Positions 35,750 to 45,449 of a stretch of 64,000 nt of DNA are shown here, one piece after another; position 1 is the first letter of the stretch, and each line of letters opens with the position of its first letter. The notes beneath the pieces were generated by a model. The model was not told where the DNA came from. It worked only from the letters and a program-made list of their open reading frames with translations, and searched no databases. The DNA is from Agromyces archimandritae (lineage in GTDB: Bacteria > Actinomycetota > Actinomycetes > Actinomycetales > Microbacteriaceae): assembly GCF_018024495.1 (NCBI RefSeq), contig NZ_CP071696.1, positions 434,001 through 498,000 on the forward strand. The letters are read 5' to 3'. The position numbers and the translations under genes were made by a program.

Positions 35750-36121
35750 TCAGAACAACAGCCCGAACGGCAGCAGGGCGATGCCGATCGCGAGCGAGAC
35801 GAGCCCGATGAGCACGGTGCCGGCGAGCATCACCCCGCTCAGCACGGTGCCCCAGATCGCCATCGTGCGGCCGGCCGGCTCGCGCTTCAGCGCGATGATG
35901 CCGAGCACGAGGCCCGCGATCGGCACGAAGAAGGTGTACCCGGCGACGATCGAGACGAGGCCGAGCACGAGCGCGGCGATGCTGAAGCCGCGCGGTTCGG
36001 CCTCGACGGCCGGCGGGTACGGGGCGTAGCCGGAGGTTGCGGGCTGCGGCGCGGCCTGCGGCGGTGCTTCGCCCGCCGGGCTCCGGTACGCCTGCTCGCT
36101 CGTGGTGTCGTGGCTGGTCAT
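35750..36121 (-). CDS. DUF4190 membrane protein
   Basis: 123 residues. A 45-residue Pro/Ala/Tyr-rich cytosolic N terminus precedes two long hydrophobic segments (about 46-74 and 82-118). The DUF4190 core is FSIAALVLGLVSIVAGYTFFVPIAGLVLGIIALKREPAGRTMAIWGTVLSG. AGGAG lies 5 nt before the ATG at 36121. This small double-helix family is common in actinobacteria and has no known function. Confidence 0.88.
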   Translation of the reverse strand: MTSHDTTSEQAYRSPAGEAPPQAAPQPATSGYAPYPPAVEAEPRGFSIAALVLGLVSIVAGYTFFVPIAGLVLGIIALKREPAGRTMAIWGTVLSGVMLAGTVLIGLVSLAIGIALLPFGLLF

Positions 36122-36320
36122 GATCACTCCTGTTCGACGGTGATTCCACGCTACGAGCGCGCGCACCGCGGCACGATGGGGCTAACCCCCGGATCGCGGC
36201 GGGGGCCGCCGCACGGCGCGCCGCGGCATCCACTCGCGGATATGCGCGAACGAGCGGCCCCGATACCGCTACGATCTGAGAGATCCCCAACCCCCTTCTC
36301 CCCCTGCGAAACGGAGTGGC

Positions 36321-37610
36321 ATGACGCTGCCCTGGACCGTCCACGGCGACGGCAAGAACGTGAACCCCGGAGAGGTCGTCGCCCCCGGCGAACGCCTCAG
36401 CTGGCCGCGCACCATCGGACTCGGCGCTCAGCACGTCGTGGCGATGTTCGGCGCGACCTTCCTCGTGCCCATCCTCACGGGCTTCCCGCCCGCGACGACC
36501 CTGTTCTTCTCGGGCATCGGCACCCTGCTGTTCCTCGCGATCACCCGCAACAAGGTGCCGAGCTACCTCGGCTCCTCGTTCGCGTTCATCGCGCCCATCA
36601 CCGCCGCCATGAGCGCCAAGGGCATCGCCGACCCGATGGGCGCCGCGCTCTTCGGCATCGTCGCCGTCGGCGTCCTGCTCGCCCTCGTCGGCCTCCTCGT
36701 GATGTGGACCGGCACGGCGTGGATCGACGCGCTCATGCCGCCCGTCGTCGCCGGCGCGATCGTCGCCCTCATCGGCTTCAACCTCGCCCCCGCCGCACGC
36801 GACAACTTCGTCGCCGCACCGCTGACCGCGCTCATCACCCTGCTCGCGGTCATCGTCGCCAGTGTCGCGTTCCGCGGCATCCTCGGCCGCCTGTCTATCC
36901 TCATCGGCGTCGTCGTCGGCTACATCGCCGCCCTCCTCCAAGGCCAGGTAAACGACCAGCCGATCCGCGACGCAGCCTGGATCGGCCTGCCCGACTTCCA
37001 CCTGCCCGCCAACCCGTTCGCCGACGCAGCGATCTGGGGCCTGCTGCCCGCGTTCCTGCCGATCGTGCTCGTCCTCGTCGCCGAGAACGTCGGCCACATC
37101 CGCGGCGTCGCCCAGATGACCGACCCGTCGGTCAACAAGTCGACCGGGCAGGCGCTCTTCTCCGACGGCCTCGCCACCACGATCGCCGGCTTCTTCGGCG
37201 GCTCGGCGACGACGACCTACGGCGAGAACATCGGCGTCATGGCCGCCACCCGCGTCTACTCGACCGCCGCGTACTGGGTCGCCGGCGTCTTCGCGATCCT
37301 CCTCGGCCTCTCCCCCAAGTTCGGCGCGGTCATCAACACGATCCCCGCCGGCGTCCTCGGCGGCGTCACGACGGCCCTCTACGGCCTCATCGGCATCATC
37401 GGCGTGAAGATCTGGCTCGACAACAAGGTCGACTTCTCCAAGCCGGTGAACCAGTTCACCGCCGCCACCGCCCTCATCATCGGCATCGCGAACTTCACCT
37501 TCGTGCTGCCCGGCGAGGTCACCTTCAACGGCATCGCGCTCGGCACGATCGCCGCCATCGTGATCTACCACCTCATGAACGGCATCGCGAAGCTCCGCGG
37601 CACCTCCTGA
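36321..37610 (+). CDS. Uracil/xanthine NCS2 permease
   Basis: 429 residues with about 14 membrane segments. NCS2 marks are GLGAQHVVAMFGATFLVPILTGFPPATTLFFSGIGTLLF, the substrate-site helices with SYLGSSFAFIAPI and LVAENVGHIRGVAQM (conserved Glu), and the block GGSATTTYGENIGVMAATRVYS. This is the UraA/PyrP-like branch, proton-coupled uptake of uracil or xanthine. It lies alone, followed by a strong terminator. The opposite-strand gene at 38115 is a member of the other NCS2 branch. Confidence 0.92.
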   Translation: MTLPWTVHGDGKNVNPGEVVAPGERLSWPRTIGLGAQHVVAMFGATFLVPILTGFPPATTLFFSGIGTLLFLAITRNKVPSYLGSSFAFIAPITAAMSAKGIADPMGAALFGIVAVGVLLALVGLLVMWTGTAWIDALMPPVVAGAIVALIGFNLAPAARDNFVAAPLTALITLLAVIVASVAFRGILGRLSILIGVVVGYIAALLQGQVNDQPIRDAAWIGLPDFHLPANPFADAAIWGLLPAFLPIVLVLVAENVGHIRGVAQMTDPSVNKSTGQALFSDGLATTIAGFFGGSATTTYGENIGVMAATRVYSTAAYWVAGVFAILLGLSPKFGAVINTIPAGVLGGVTTALYGLIGIIGVKIWLDNKVDFSKPVNQFTAATALIIGIANFTFVLPGEVTFNGIALGTIAAIVIYHLMNGIAKLRGTS

Positions 37611-37651
37611 GGCGCCGCGCTTCGGCGCGCTGCGACTTCGCGGCGCATCGG

Positions 37652-37680
37652 ACGGGCCGGGCGGCTTCCGCCCGGCCCGT
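37652..37680 (+). terminator. Terminator of the uracil/xanthine permease
   Basis: ACGGGCCGGGCGG-CTT-CCGCCCGGCCCGT, a perfect 13-bp stem followed by TTCC. Confidence 0.8.
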
Positions 37681-37730
37681 TTCCGTGCACGCGGCGCCCT
37701 CCCGGCATCCACACCCCGGCATCGCCGCCC

Positions 37731-37860
37731 CGCCGCATCCACACCCGGGCCTCCGCCCACCCGCCGCATCCACACCCGGGCCTCCGCCCACCCGCTCACA
37801 CCCGGCATCGCCACCGCCCCGCATCCACACCCGGCATCGTCGCCCCGCCGCATCCGCCCG
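37731..37860. repeat. 31-bp tandem repeat containing GCATCCACACC
   Basis: Two exact 31-bp copies (37731-37761 and 37762-37792) start CGCCGCATCCACACCCGGGC. Shortened copies carrying GCATCCACACC or GCATC follow to 37860, with one before at 37706. Each unit contains the extended GGATGC motif in reverse. Confidence 0.8.
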
Positions 37861-37867
37861 CTCACAT

Positions 37868-37957
37868 CCTGCGCAATGCAGGAACGCGCACGGCGTGTCG
37901 CACCCGCCCATGCGGCAGAAGCCCCCGCGACACGCGCGCGCTCCTGCATTGCGCAGG
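37868..37957. repeat. 90-bp hyphenated palindrome
   Basis: Outer arms CCTGCGCAATGCAGGA (37868-37883) and its exact complement (37942-37957), and inner arms CGTGTCGC (37894-37901) and GCGACACG (37927-37934), with a 25-nt loop. It is far larger than the nearby terminators and not positioned as one. Confidence 0.8.
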
Positions 37958-38062
37958 GAGATCGTGCGAGCCGGGCGGGGATGAGGACCGGGCTGTGAGG
38001 ACGGAGACGGGGCGGGGACAGAGACGGGGCGGGGCTGAAGGCCGGAGCTGCGGGGACGACGA

Positions 38063-38088
38063 AGGCCGGGCGGATCGCCGCCCGGCCT
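38063..38088 (-). terminator. Terminator of the AzgA-like permease
   Basis: AGGCCGGGCGG-ATCG-CCGCCCGGCCT, a perfect 11-bp stem 26 nt past the stop on the minus strand. Confidence 0.75.
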
Positions 38089-38114
38089 CGTGCCCGGCGC
38101 TGCCGGGTGCGGGA

Positions 38115-39596
38115 TCAGAGCCCGAGGAGCGCCTCGATGGGGCCACGGGCGAAGAAGATGAGGAAGCCGGCGGCGACGATCCAGAGCAGCGGGCTGATCT
38201 GGCGGGCCTTGCCGGCGAACGCCCGCACGATCACCCAGCTGATGAAGCCGGCGCCGATGCCGTTGGCGATCGAGTAGGTCAGCGGCATCGTCACGATGGT
38301 GAGGAACACCGGCAGCAGCACCGAGAACTCTGACAGGTCGATGTTGCGGATCTGCGCCATCATGAGCGCACCGACGATGACGAGGGCGGCGGCGGCGACC
38401 TCGGTCGGCACGATCTGGGTGAGCGGCGTGAGGAACATCGCCACGACGAACAGCAGGCCGGTGACGACGTTCGCGAAGCCCGTGCGCGCCCCCTCGCCGA
38501 TGCCGGCGCCCGACTCGATGAACACGGTGCTCGAGGAGCTCGAGGTCGCCCCGCCGACGACGGCGCCGACGCCCTCGACGATGAGCGCGGACTTCAGGCG
38601 CGGGAAGTCGCCCTTCGCATCGGCGAGGCCGGCCTCCTTCGAGAGGCCCGTGAAGGTGCCCATCGCATCGAAGAAGTTCGTGAAGACGAGGGTGAAGACG
38701 AGCATGATCGCCGCGAGGGCGCCGATGCGCTCGAAGCTGCCGAAGCCGATCTGGCCGACGAGCGAGAGATCGGGCAGGCTCACGACCTGATCCGGCAGCG
38801 TCGGCACCGACAGGCTCCAGCCGCCGGGGTTCGCGCTTCCGTCGGCGCCGACGGCAGGGCCGAGCTTCCAGATCGCCTCGGCGATGACGGCGATCACGGT
38901 GCCCACGAGCAGGCCGATGAGGATCGCGCCCTTCGTCTTGCGGGCCAGCAGGATGCCGGTGATCAGCAGCGTCAGCACGAAGACCACGGTCGGGATCGTC
39001 GCGATCGAGCCGTTCACGGCGAGCCCGATGGGCGGCGACGACAGGCCCGTCGAGGTGACGAAGCCCGCGTTGACGAGGCCGATGAAGGCGATGAAGAGGC
39101 CGATGCCGACGGTGATCGCGAGCTTCAGCTGCAGCGGCACCGCGTTGAAGATCATCCGCCGCAGCCCGGTCGCGGCCAGCAGCACGATGATGAGGCCGTT
39201 GATGACGACGAGCCCCATCGCCTCGGGCCAGGTGACCTCGCCGACGACGGAGACCGCGAGGAAGGAGTTGATGCCGAGGCCTGCGGCGAACGCGAAGGGC
39301 AGCCGGGCGACGACGCCGAAGAGGATCGTCATGACGGCCGCGGTGAGCGCGGTCGTCGCGGCGACCTGCGGGAAGGCGAGGGTGTTGCCGGCAACGTCTT
39401 CGCTGCCGGAGAGGATGATCGGATTCAGGATGACGATGTAGGCCATCGCGACGAACGTCACGATGCCGCCGCGCACCTCCGCGCCGAAGGTCGAGCCTCG
39501 CTTCGTGATCTCGAAGAATCGGTCGAGCCGATTGCGCGGTTCTTCGGCGGTGGATGCCGATTCGGGCGTGTTCGTCTCGGGCGGGGTCGTCGTCAT
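38115..39596 (-). CDS. AzgA-type NCS2 purine permease (guanine/hypoxanthine/adenine)
   Basis: 493 residues. A 25-residue polar N terminus precedes about 13 membrane spans. AzgA-branch marks are LDRFFEITKRGSTFGAEVRGGIVTFVAMAYIVILNP, AFAAGLGINSFLAVSVVGE, MGTFTGLSKEAGLADAKGDFPRLK and VVGGATSSSSSTVFIESGAGIGEGARTG. It imports purine bases by proton symport. The start is fixed by TAAGGT 6 nt before the ATG. Base salvage genes are not adjacent. Confidence 0.93.
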   Translation of the reverse strand: MTTTPPETNTPESASTAEEPRNRLDRFFEITKRGSTFGAEVRGGIVTFVAMAYIVILNPIILSGSEDVAGNTLAFPQVAATTALTAAVMTILFGVVARLPFAFAAGLGINSFLAVSVVGEVTWPEAMGLVVINGLIIVLLAATGLRRMIFNAVPLQLKLAITVGIGLFIAFIGLVNAGFVTSTGLSSPPIGLAVNGSIATIPTVVFVLTLLITGILLARKTKGAILIGLLVGTVIAVIAEAIWKLGPAVGADGSANPGGWSLSVPTLPDQVVSLPDLSLVGQIGFGSFERIGALAAIMLVFTLVFTNFFDAMGTFTGLSKEAGLADAKGDFPRLKSALIVEGVGAVVGGATSSSSSTVFIESGAGIGEGARTGFANVVTGLLFVVAMFLTPLTQIVPTEVAAAALVIVGALMMAQIRNIDLSEFSVLLPVFLTIVTMPLTYSIANGIGAGFISWVIVRAFAGKARQISPLLWIVAAGFLIFFARGPIEALLGL

Positions 39597-39602
39597 GCGT
39601 TC

Positions 39603-39608
39603 ACCTTA
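39603..39608 (-). promoter_or_regulatory. -10 element TAAGGT, leaderless start
   Basis: Minus-strand TAAGGT ends 6 nt before the ATG at 39596. Confidence 0.6.
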
Positions 39609-39652
39609 GTGGCGGGAGGGGGTGTGCGGGAGGGGATGCGCCGGGTCGGCGC

Positions 39653-39985
39653 TCAGCCGTGCAGTGCGGGCACGATGAGATAGATGCCCACGAGCACGGC
39701 GATGCCGGAGACGGCGAAGCAGGCGATCGCGCCGACGAACGCGGCGGTCTTCTGCCGGTCGCTGAGCGGCGACTTCTTCGCCGCTTTCGCGGCCTTCTTC
39801 TCGGCCTGCTTGATCTCGGCCGGGGTGACGATCGTGATCGCGTCGGTGAATTCGGCCGGTGAGACGATCGGCGTGCGGCCGGAGAGGGTCAGCAGCCGGA
39901 TGCCGAAGGAGTAGGTGGCGACGACGATGCACGCACCCACGAGGGCCGCGACGAGCACGACGAGGAATCCCAGCCAGTCGATCAC
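39653..39985 (-). CDS. Small membrane partner of the PiT transporter
   Basis: 110 residues, GTG start overlapping the PiT stop by 4 nt (GTGA). Two hydrophobic segments (about 2-28 and 85-108) flank a charged middle with AEIKQAEKKAAKAAKKSPLSDRQK. I do not recognise a named family. Tight coupling to the transporter suggests an accessory or assembly role, which is inference from position only. Confidence 0.78.
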   Translation of the reverse strand: MIDWLGFLVVLVAALVGACIVVATYSFGIRLLTLSGRTPIVSPAEFTDAITIVTPAEIKQAEKKAAKAAKKSPLSDRQKTAAFVGAIACFAVSGIAVLVGIYLIVPALHG

Positions 39986-41160
39986 GAGCGCGCCTTCCGC
40001 TTCGGCTTGGGGTTGCGCTTGATCTTGACCGCCCGGCCCGAGTGGGCCACGTCGCTGACGACGGTGCGGTGCGAGATCTCGTTGCGCTTGGAGATGATGA
40101 AGATCGTCAGGATGATCGCGACGCCCACGACGGCGTCGATGAGGACGCCGACGACGCCGAGGTGGGCGACGAGCGCGGCCAGCGCCCCGACGGCGGCCGC
40201 GGCCGGCAGCGTCATGAGCCAGCCGATGCCGATCCGCCCCGCCGTCCGCCAGCGCACTTTCGAGCCGCGACGGCCGAGGCCCGAGCCGATGACGGAGCCG
40301 GAGGCGACCTGCGTGGTCGAGAGGGCGAAGCCGAGGTGGCTGGAGGCGAGGATCGTGGCGGCCGTGGACGTCTCGGCCGCGAACCCCTGTGCGGGCTTGA
40401 CGTCGGTGAGCCCCGTGCCGAGCGTCTTGATGATGCGCCAGCCGCCCATGTAGGTGCCGAGCGCGATGGCGATCGCGCAGACGACGACGACCCACAGCTG
40501 CGGGGCGGTGCCGGCGTCCTGCATGCCGACGGCGATGAGGGTGAGGGTGATCACGCCCATCGTCTTCTGCGCGTCGTTCGTGCCGTGCGAGAGGGCGACG
40601 AGCGAGGAGGAGAAGATCTGGGCGTAGCGGAAGCCGCTGCGCCCGTCGGGCTTGCCGTCGTAGCGGCGCGTGATGGCGTAGGCGAGCTTCGTGGCGGCGT
40701 AGGCGACGAGACCGGCCGTCAGCGGTGCGAGGAGGGCGGGGAGGATGACCTTGGAGAGCACGACGCCGAAGTCGATCGCCCCGACGCCTGCGCCGACGAG
40801 GGCGGCGCCGATGAGGCCGCCGAAGAGCGCATGGCTCGACGATGAGGGCAGGCCGAGCAGCCAGGTGAGCATGTTCCATACGATGGCGCCGATGAGGCCG
40901 GCGAAGATGAGCTCGGGCCCGATCGCGATGCCGCCCTCGCCCTCGCGGATGATGCCGCCCGAGATGGTCTTGGCGACCTCGGTCGACAGGAACGCGCCGA
41001 TGAGGTTCAGGATCGCGGCCAGGCCGACGGCGACCTTCGGTCGAAGGGCCCCCGTCGCGATCGGCGTCGCCATCGCGTTCGCCGTGTCGTGGAAGCCGTT
41101 CGTGAAGTCGAAGAAGAGCGCCAGTGCGATGACCAGCACGACGATGAGGGTGAGATCCAC
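39982..41160 (-). CDS. pit: PiT-family inorganic phosphate transporter
   Basis: 392 residues. The duplicated PiT signature is visible as FDFTNGFHDTANAMATPIATGAL near the N terminus and SLVALSHGTNDAQKTMGVITLTL in the middle, each at the head of a half-transporter. ITLPSSSSHALFGGLIGA-type loops follow (WLLGLPSSSSHALFGG). It couples metal-phosphate uptake to protons. The GTG at 41160 (VDLTLIVVLVIALALFFDF) places the first helix at the N terminus, and longer starts add a polar leader with no coding look. The C-terminal KIKRNPKPKRKARS tail is basic. Confidence 0.9.
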   Translation of the reverse strand: MDLTLIVVLVIALALFFDFTNGFHDTANAMATPIATGALRPKVAVGLAAILNLIGAFLSTEVAKTISGGIIREGEGGIAIGPELIFAGLIGAIVWNMLTWLLGLPSSSSHALFGGLIGAALVGAGVGAIDFGVVLSKVILPALLAPLTAGLVAYAATKLAYAITRRYDGKPDGRSGFRYAQIFSSSLVALSHGTNDAQKTMGVITLTLIAVGMQDAGTAPQLWVVVVCAIAIALGTYMGGWRIIKTLGTGLTDVKPAQGFAAETSTAATILASSHLGFALSTTQVASGSVIGSGLGRRGSKVRWRTAGRIGIGWLMTLPAAAAVGALAALVAHLGVVGVLIDAVVGVAIILTIFIISKRNEISHRTVVSDVAHSGRAVKIKRNPKPKRKARS

Positions 41161-41316
41161 CGGCGTCTTTCTCTGTACGGCGCTGGGCGCCGAGCGTTCG
41201 TGGGGATGTCGTTGCGTGAGTCGGCGAGCGCCGTGCACGGGACATGATACCCACACGGACTGGGTGCCGGGTCAAGCCCGGCGGCGCCGGGGACCGGATC
41301 CCGGCCCCCGATCGCA

Positions 41317-42348
<1,032 letters not shown>

Positions 42349-42457
42349 GGTCGATTGACTCCAGCACAGTTCGACAGTTGATGGGATCGCCGGACCGCTT
42401 GGCACGAGGGGTGCCGACCTGTTGCGAGTCTATCGCGACGCGGAATGCGCCGCCGCG

Positions 42458-42488
42458 GTCCGGCAGGTGCCGGAAGCACCTGCCGGAC
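42458..42488 (-). terminator. Terminator of the SNF2 helicase gene
   Basis: GTCCGGCAGGTGC-CGGAA-GCACCTGCCGGAC, a perfect 13-bp stem 9 nt past the helicase stop on the minus strand. Confidence 0.75.
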
Positions 42489-42496
42489 CCACCTGC

Positions 42497-44619
42497 CTAA
42501 AGCGCGCCGTCGAGCGCTTGCCGCAGCAGATGCTGCAGGGCGTCGAGCTGCACGGAGTCGGCCGAGCCCTCTTCGATGTCGCTGCCGTCGAGGGCGCGCG
42601 CGGCGAGCCCCTGTTTGCGGTCGATGAGCTCGGCGATGCGCGCGTCGATGGTGTGCGCGGCGATGATCCGCCACGCGGTGACGGGCTCGTCCTGGCCGAT
42701 GCGGTGCACGCGGTCGATCGCCTGGGTCTGCTCGGCGGCCGTCCAGCTGAGCTCGGAGAGGACGACGTTGGAGGCTGCCTGCAGGTTCACGCCGACGCCG
42801 GCGGCGGTCAGCGAGCAGACCGCGATCGAGACCTCGGGGTCGCGGTTGAAGCGGTCGATCGCGTCCTGCCGCTGCAGGGCGGACTGGTCGCCGCGGATCG
42901 ACACGACGCCGAGCTCGCGCGCCCGGAACGAGGTTTCGGCCTGATCCATGACGTCGATGTGCTTGGCGAAGAAGACCACCTTGCCGACCGAGCGGGCCAG
43001 CTGCGCCGCGTAATCGGCGGCGAGGCCGGCCTTGGCCTGGCCGATGCGGCGCACCATCGTGAAGACGTTGTCGCCGGACTTGGCCGATTTCGATTCTTCG
43101 AGCTCGGCGCTCGCGACGGCGCGGATGAACTGGTCGCGCTGCTCCTCGTCGAGGTCGCCGATGCGGAGGCGCCGGGCTTCGACGAGGGCGCGGAAGCGCT
43201 GCACGAGCCGGTTGCCGAGTTCGCGTTCGGCTTCGCGGATGGATCGGCCGAGTTCGTCGTCGAGTTCGACGGGCAGATCGGCGATGCGCTTGGCGGGCAG
43301 GTCGGCGGCGACGTCGACCTTGCGGCGGCGGACGATGCCGAGATCGATCACGGCTTGCCGGGCGGCCGGGTAGAAGGCGTGGTCGGCGGGGGTCAGCCCG
43401 GTCTCCTCGAGCTTGAGGAGGAGTTCGGGCGAGGGCTTGTCGCCCTGGATCCACCCGAGGAACTGCCAGATCGCCCGGAAGTCGTCGACGTCGTTGATGA
43501 GCGGCGTGCCGGTGAGGGCGAGCATGAGCGGGTCGCCGCCGGGGGCGCTGCGGCGCACGCGGTCGGCGAGGGCGAGCACGTTCTTGGAGCGCTGCGACTG
43601 GAGGTTCTTGATGAAGTGCGCCTCGTCGACGACCATTCCGCGCAGGCCCAGGGTCGACAGCCACGCGACATGCCGGTCGAGCACGTCGTAGTTGACGACG
43701 ATGACGTCGGCGAAGGCGTCGACGTCGCGGCCGTCGCCGTGGATGACGGTGGCGCGCCGGTGCGGGGTCCAGCGTTCGACCTCGCGGGCCCAGTTCATCT
43801 TGACGACGTTCGGCACGACGGCCACGAGCGGGAAGGCGTCGGCGACGGATGCGGCGAGGATCGACTGGGCGGTCTTGCCGAGGCCGGGCTCGTCGGCGAG
43901 GAGGAAGGTGCGGTGGCCGCGACGGGCGGCTTCGACGAAGCGGGCCTGGTGCTTCATGAGTTCGAGGCCGTGCGGCGAGAGCCGGTCGACGGCCGGGGCG
44001 TCGGGCAGTTCCATCGTCGCGCTGCGGCCGCCGGATCCGGACTCGAAGGCTTTGAAGAGGGGGCCGAGCAGTTCCCAGTTGACCAGGCGCCGGGGGCGGC
44101 GACGGGGGCGGCGACCGGGGTGAGGTCGGGGGCGAGGAAGGGGTTGGCGAGCTGCCTGGATCGCACCGACGGCGGCACGACCTGGTGTTCGCTCGTGATG
44201 GGGGCCGGCTCGGCCTCGCGGGTGATGATGAGCTCGTCGGGGCTGAGATCGGCACCGGATTCCAGCAGCCAGTCGCGGCGGAAGCGCTGGGCGACGGTCG
44301 AGATGGATGCGTCGGGTTCGAGCAGCGTGATGAGGCTCGTGTCACGCGCGGCGGTCTTCGCGAGGATCTGCGCGATGCCGTCGAGGCGTTTCAGGAGCTC
44401 GGCCCGGGCGGCGTCGCCGATCTCGGGGTCGGCCTTCACTCGGCTCCGCTCTTCGCGCATGAGCAGGGCGATGACCTGGAACTTGGTGCGGTTCGTCGGA
44501 CCGAGCTTGCCCTTCTGCGCCTTCGTCTCGACCTCGCGCACCTTGCGGGCGAGGATCGGGATGATGGGTGCGTCGTCGTCGCGCGAACGCGTGCTGCGGC
44601 GCTGCCTCGTCTGGGCCAT
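42497..44619 (-). pseudogene. SNF2-family DEAD/DEAH helicase gene with a frameshift
   Basis: The N-terminal part starts at ATG 44619 (GGGAGGACC before it) and runs about 175 residues (MAQTRQRRSTRSRDDDAP, KFQVIALLMREERSRVKADPE, RFRRDWLLESGADLSPDELI). The helicase part continues in another frame from about residue LVNWELLGPLFKAFESGSGG to the stop at 42497, with ADEPGLGKTAQSIL (Walker A), VVDEAHFIKN, ALTGTPLIND and AIDRVHRIGQDEP. Joining them needs a one-base shift (re-read or added base) in the linker at 44085-44120, within a repeated GTCGCCGCCCCC with C5 tracts. Either the gene is broken or varies by slippage, or the assembly has an indel error. The ATP-dependent core is otherwise intact. Confidence 0.75.
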
Positions 44620-44810
44620 GGTCCTCCCGGGTTCTGGGGCTCTTGCGTGCGGGCCGGTCGGCACCGCAGCCGGGCCGCGGGTCGCGCGCCGCTGCGGCGG
44701 GCTGGCGGTCCGGCATCGCCGGTGGATCCCGAACCGAGCAGGGCGCGAGCGGGTGCCTCGCGCCGTCGGGACGAAGAACGGATTCACCGGACGGGATCCC
44801 AGTCTACCGC

Positions 44811-44816
44811 CCATGC
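44811..44816 (-). promoter_or_regulatory. -10 element TAGACT for the SNF2 helicase gene
   Basis: Minus-strand TAGACT lies about 190 nt before the ATG at 44619. The long GC-rich leader (44620-44805) shows no gene. Confidence 0.35.
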
Positions 44817-44857
44817 GGGCTCCGGCGCCATGCCTGGCGCGGCGGCGGGGGCCGCCG

Positions 44858-44863
44858 TACTCT
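44858..44863 (+). promoter_or_regulatory. -10 element TACTCT, leaderless start
   Basis: TACTCT ends 6 nt before the ATG at 44870, and the gap is GGGAGC. Confidence 0.55.
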
Positions 44864-44869
44864 GGGAGC

Positions 44870-45094
44870 ATGGACGAACTCGCGGGGGCGGGCGCGGACG
44901 TGCCGCCCGAAGATCTGGATCCGGAGCGCGAATCCGAGGGGGAAGGCGGTATCGCGCCCGATGACGATTCACGCACCCTCGACGATGCGCTCGACGAGGA
45001 GGACCCGGGCATCGACGCCGAGCGCCGGGTGGATCTCGGCGACGAGCGCCGCGGCGGCGGCACGGATGCGGCGGCGGCCGAAACCGAGGAGTGA
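44870..45094 (+). CDS. Small acidic hypothetical protein
   Basis: 74 residues, very acidic and low in hydrophobics (DVPPEDLDPERESEGEGG, DDDSRTLDDALDEEDPG), therefore probably disordered. It has no recognised family. It ends 25 nt before the metal-sensing repressor gene on the same strand, but that gene has its own -10, so they need not share a transcript. It is a plausible real gene because promoter spacing and the following gap fit the local pattern. Confidence 0.65.
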   Translation: MDELAGAGADVPPEDLDPERESEGEGGIAPDDDSRTLDDALDEEDPGIDAERRVDLGDERRGGGTDAAAAETEE

Positions 45095-45107
45095 CACCCC
45101 CGGGGAA

Positions 45108-45122
45108 TACCCTGGTGGGGTG
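45108..45122 (+). promoter_or_regulatory. -10 TACCCT and candidate CsoR-type operator
   Basis: TACCCT (45108-45113) ends 6 nt before the GTG start. TACCC-TGGT-GGGGTG forms an imperfect palindrome of the G/C-tract type bound by CsoR/RcnR repressors, so binding would hide promoter and start codon together. Autoregulation is inferred. Confidence 0.5.
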
Positions 45123-45398
45123 ATCGAGGACATCAAGAAGCGCGCCCTGCACCGCACGCGGATCATCGAGGGTCAGCTGCGCGGCATCGAGAAGATGATC
45201 GAGAACGAGGACTACTGCGTCGACATCGTCACCCAGTCGCTCGCGGTGCAGAAGTCGCTCGCCTCGCTGAACAAGCTGCTCGTCGAGAACCACCTGCGTA
45301 CGCATGTGACGCATATGTTCGAGGCCGGCGGCGATGAGCGCGAGGCGGCCGTGACCGAGCTCGTGCGCATCTTCGAACTCTCCAACAATCGGGGCTGA
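45120..45398 (+). CDS. CsoR/RcnR-family metal-sensitive repressor
   Basis: 92 residues, all-helical DUF156 fold, GTG start. Marks: RTRIIEGQLRGIEKMIENEDYCVDIVTQ and SLASLNKLLVENHLRTHVTHMF. The metal fingerprint reads Cys33, His58, His62. CsoR copper sensors have Cys-His-Cys at these spacings, and the second Cys is replaced by His here, which looks more like RcnR (Ni/Co). No transporter target is adjacent. The likely sites are its own leaderless promoter and unlinked genes. Confidence 0.85.
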   Translation: MIEDIKKRALHRTRIIEGQLRGIEKMIENEDYCVDIVTQSLAVQKSLASLNKLLVENHLRTHVTHMFEAGGDEREAAVTELVRIFELSNNRG

Positions 45399-45409
45399 CC
45401 CGGCCGTTC

Positions 45410-45446
45410 CCGGCGCCGGGCGGCATCGGGGCCGGACGGCGCCGGG
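45410..45446. terminator. Convergent hairpin
   Basis: CCCGGCGCC (45410-45418) and GGCGCCGGG (45438-45446), perfect 9-bp arms between the convergent repressor and phosphodiesterase genes. Confidence 0.55.
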
Positions 45447-45449
45447 AGC

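Larger units (their letters stand above)
37611..38114. other. 504-nt gene-free interval with hairpins and tandem repeats
   Basis: Between two convergent NCS2 permease genes. It holds the terminator of each gene, a 31-bp tandem repeat with degenerate copies (37731-37860), a 90-bp hyphenated palindrome (37868-37957) and a purine-rich stretch (37978-38040, repeated ACGGGGCGGGG). I see no convincing coding frame. Confidence 0.7.

Noticed and set aside
37731..37860. CRISPR array
   Set aside because: The repeats are directly adjacent with no unique spacers, and no cas genes are present.
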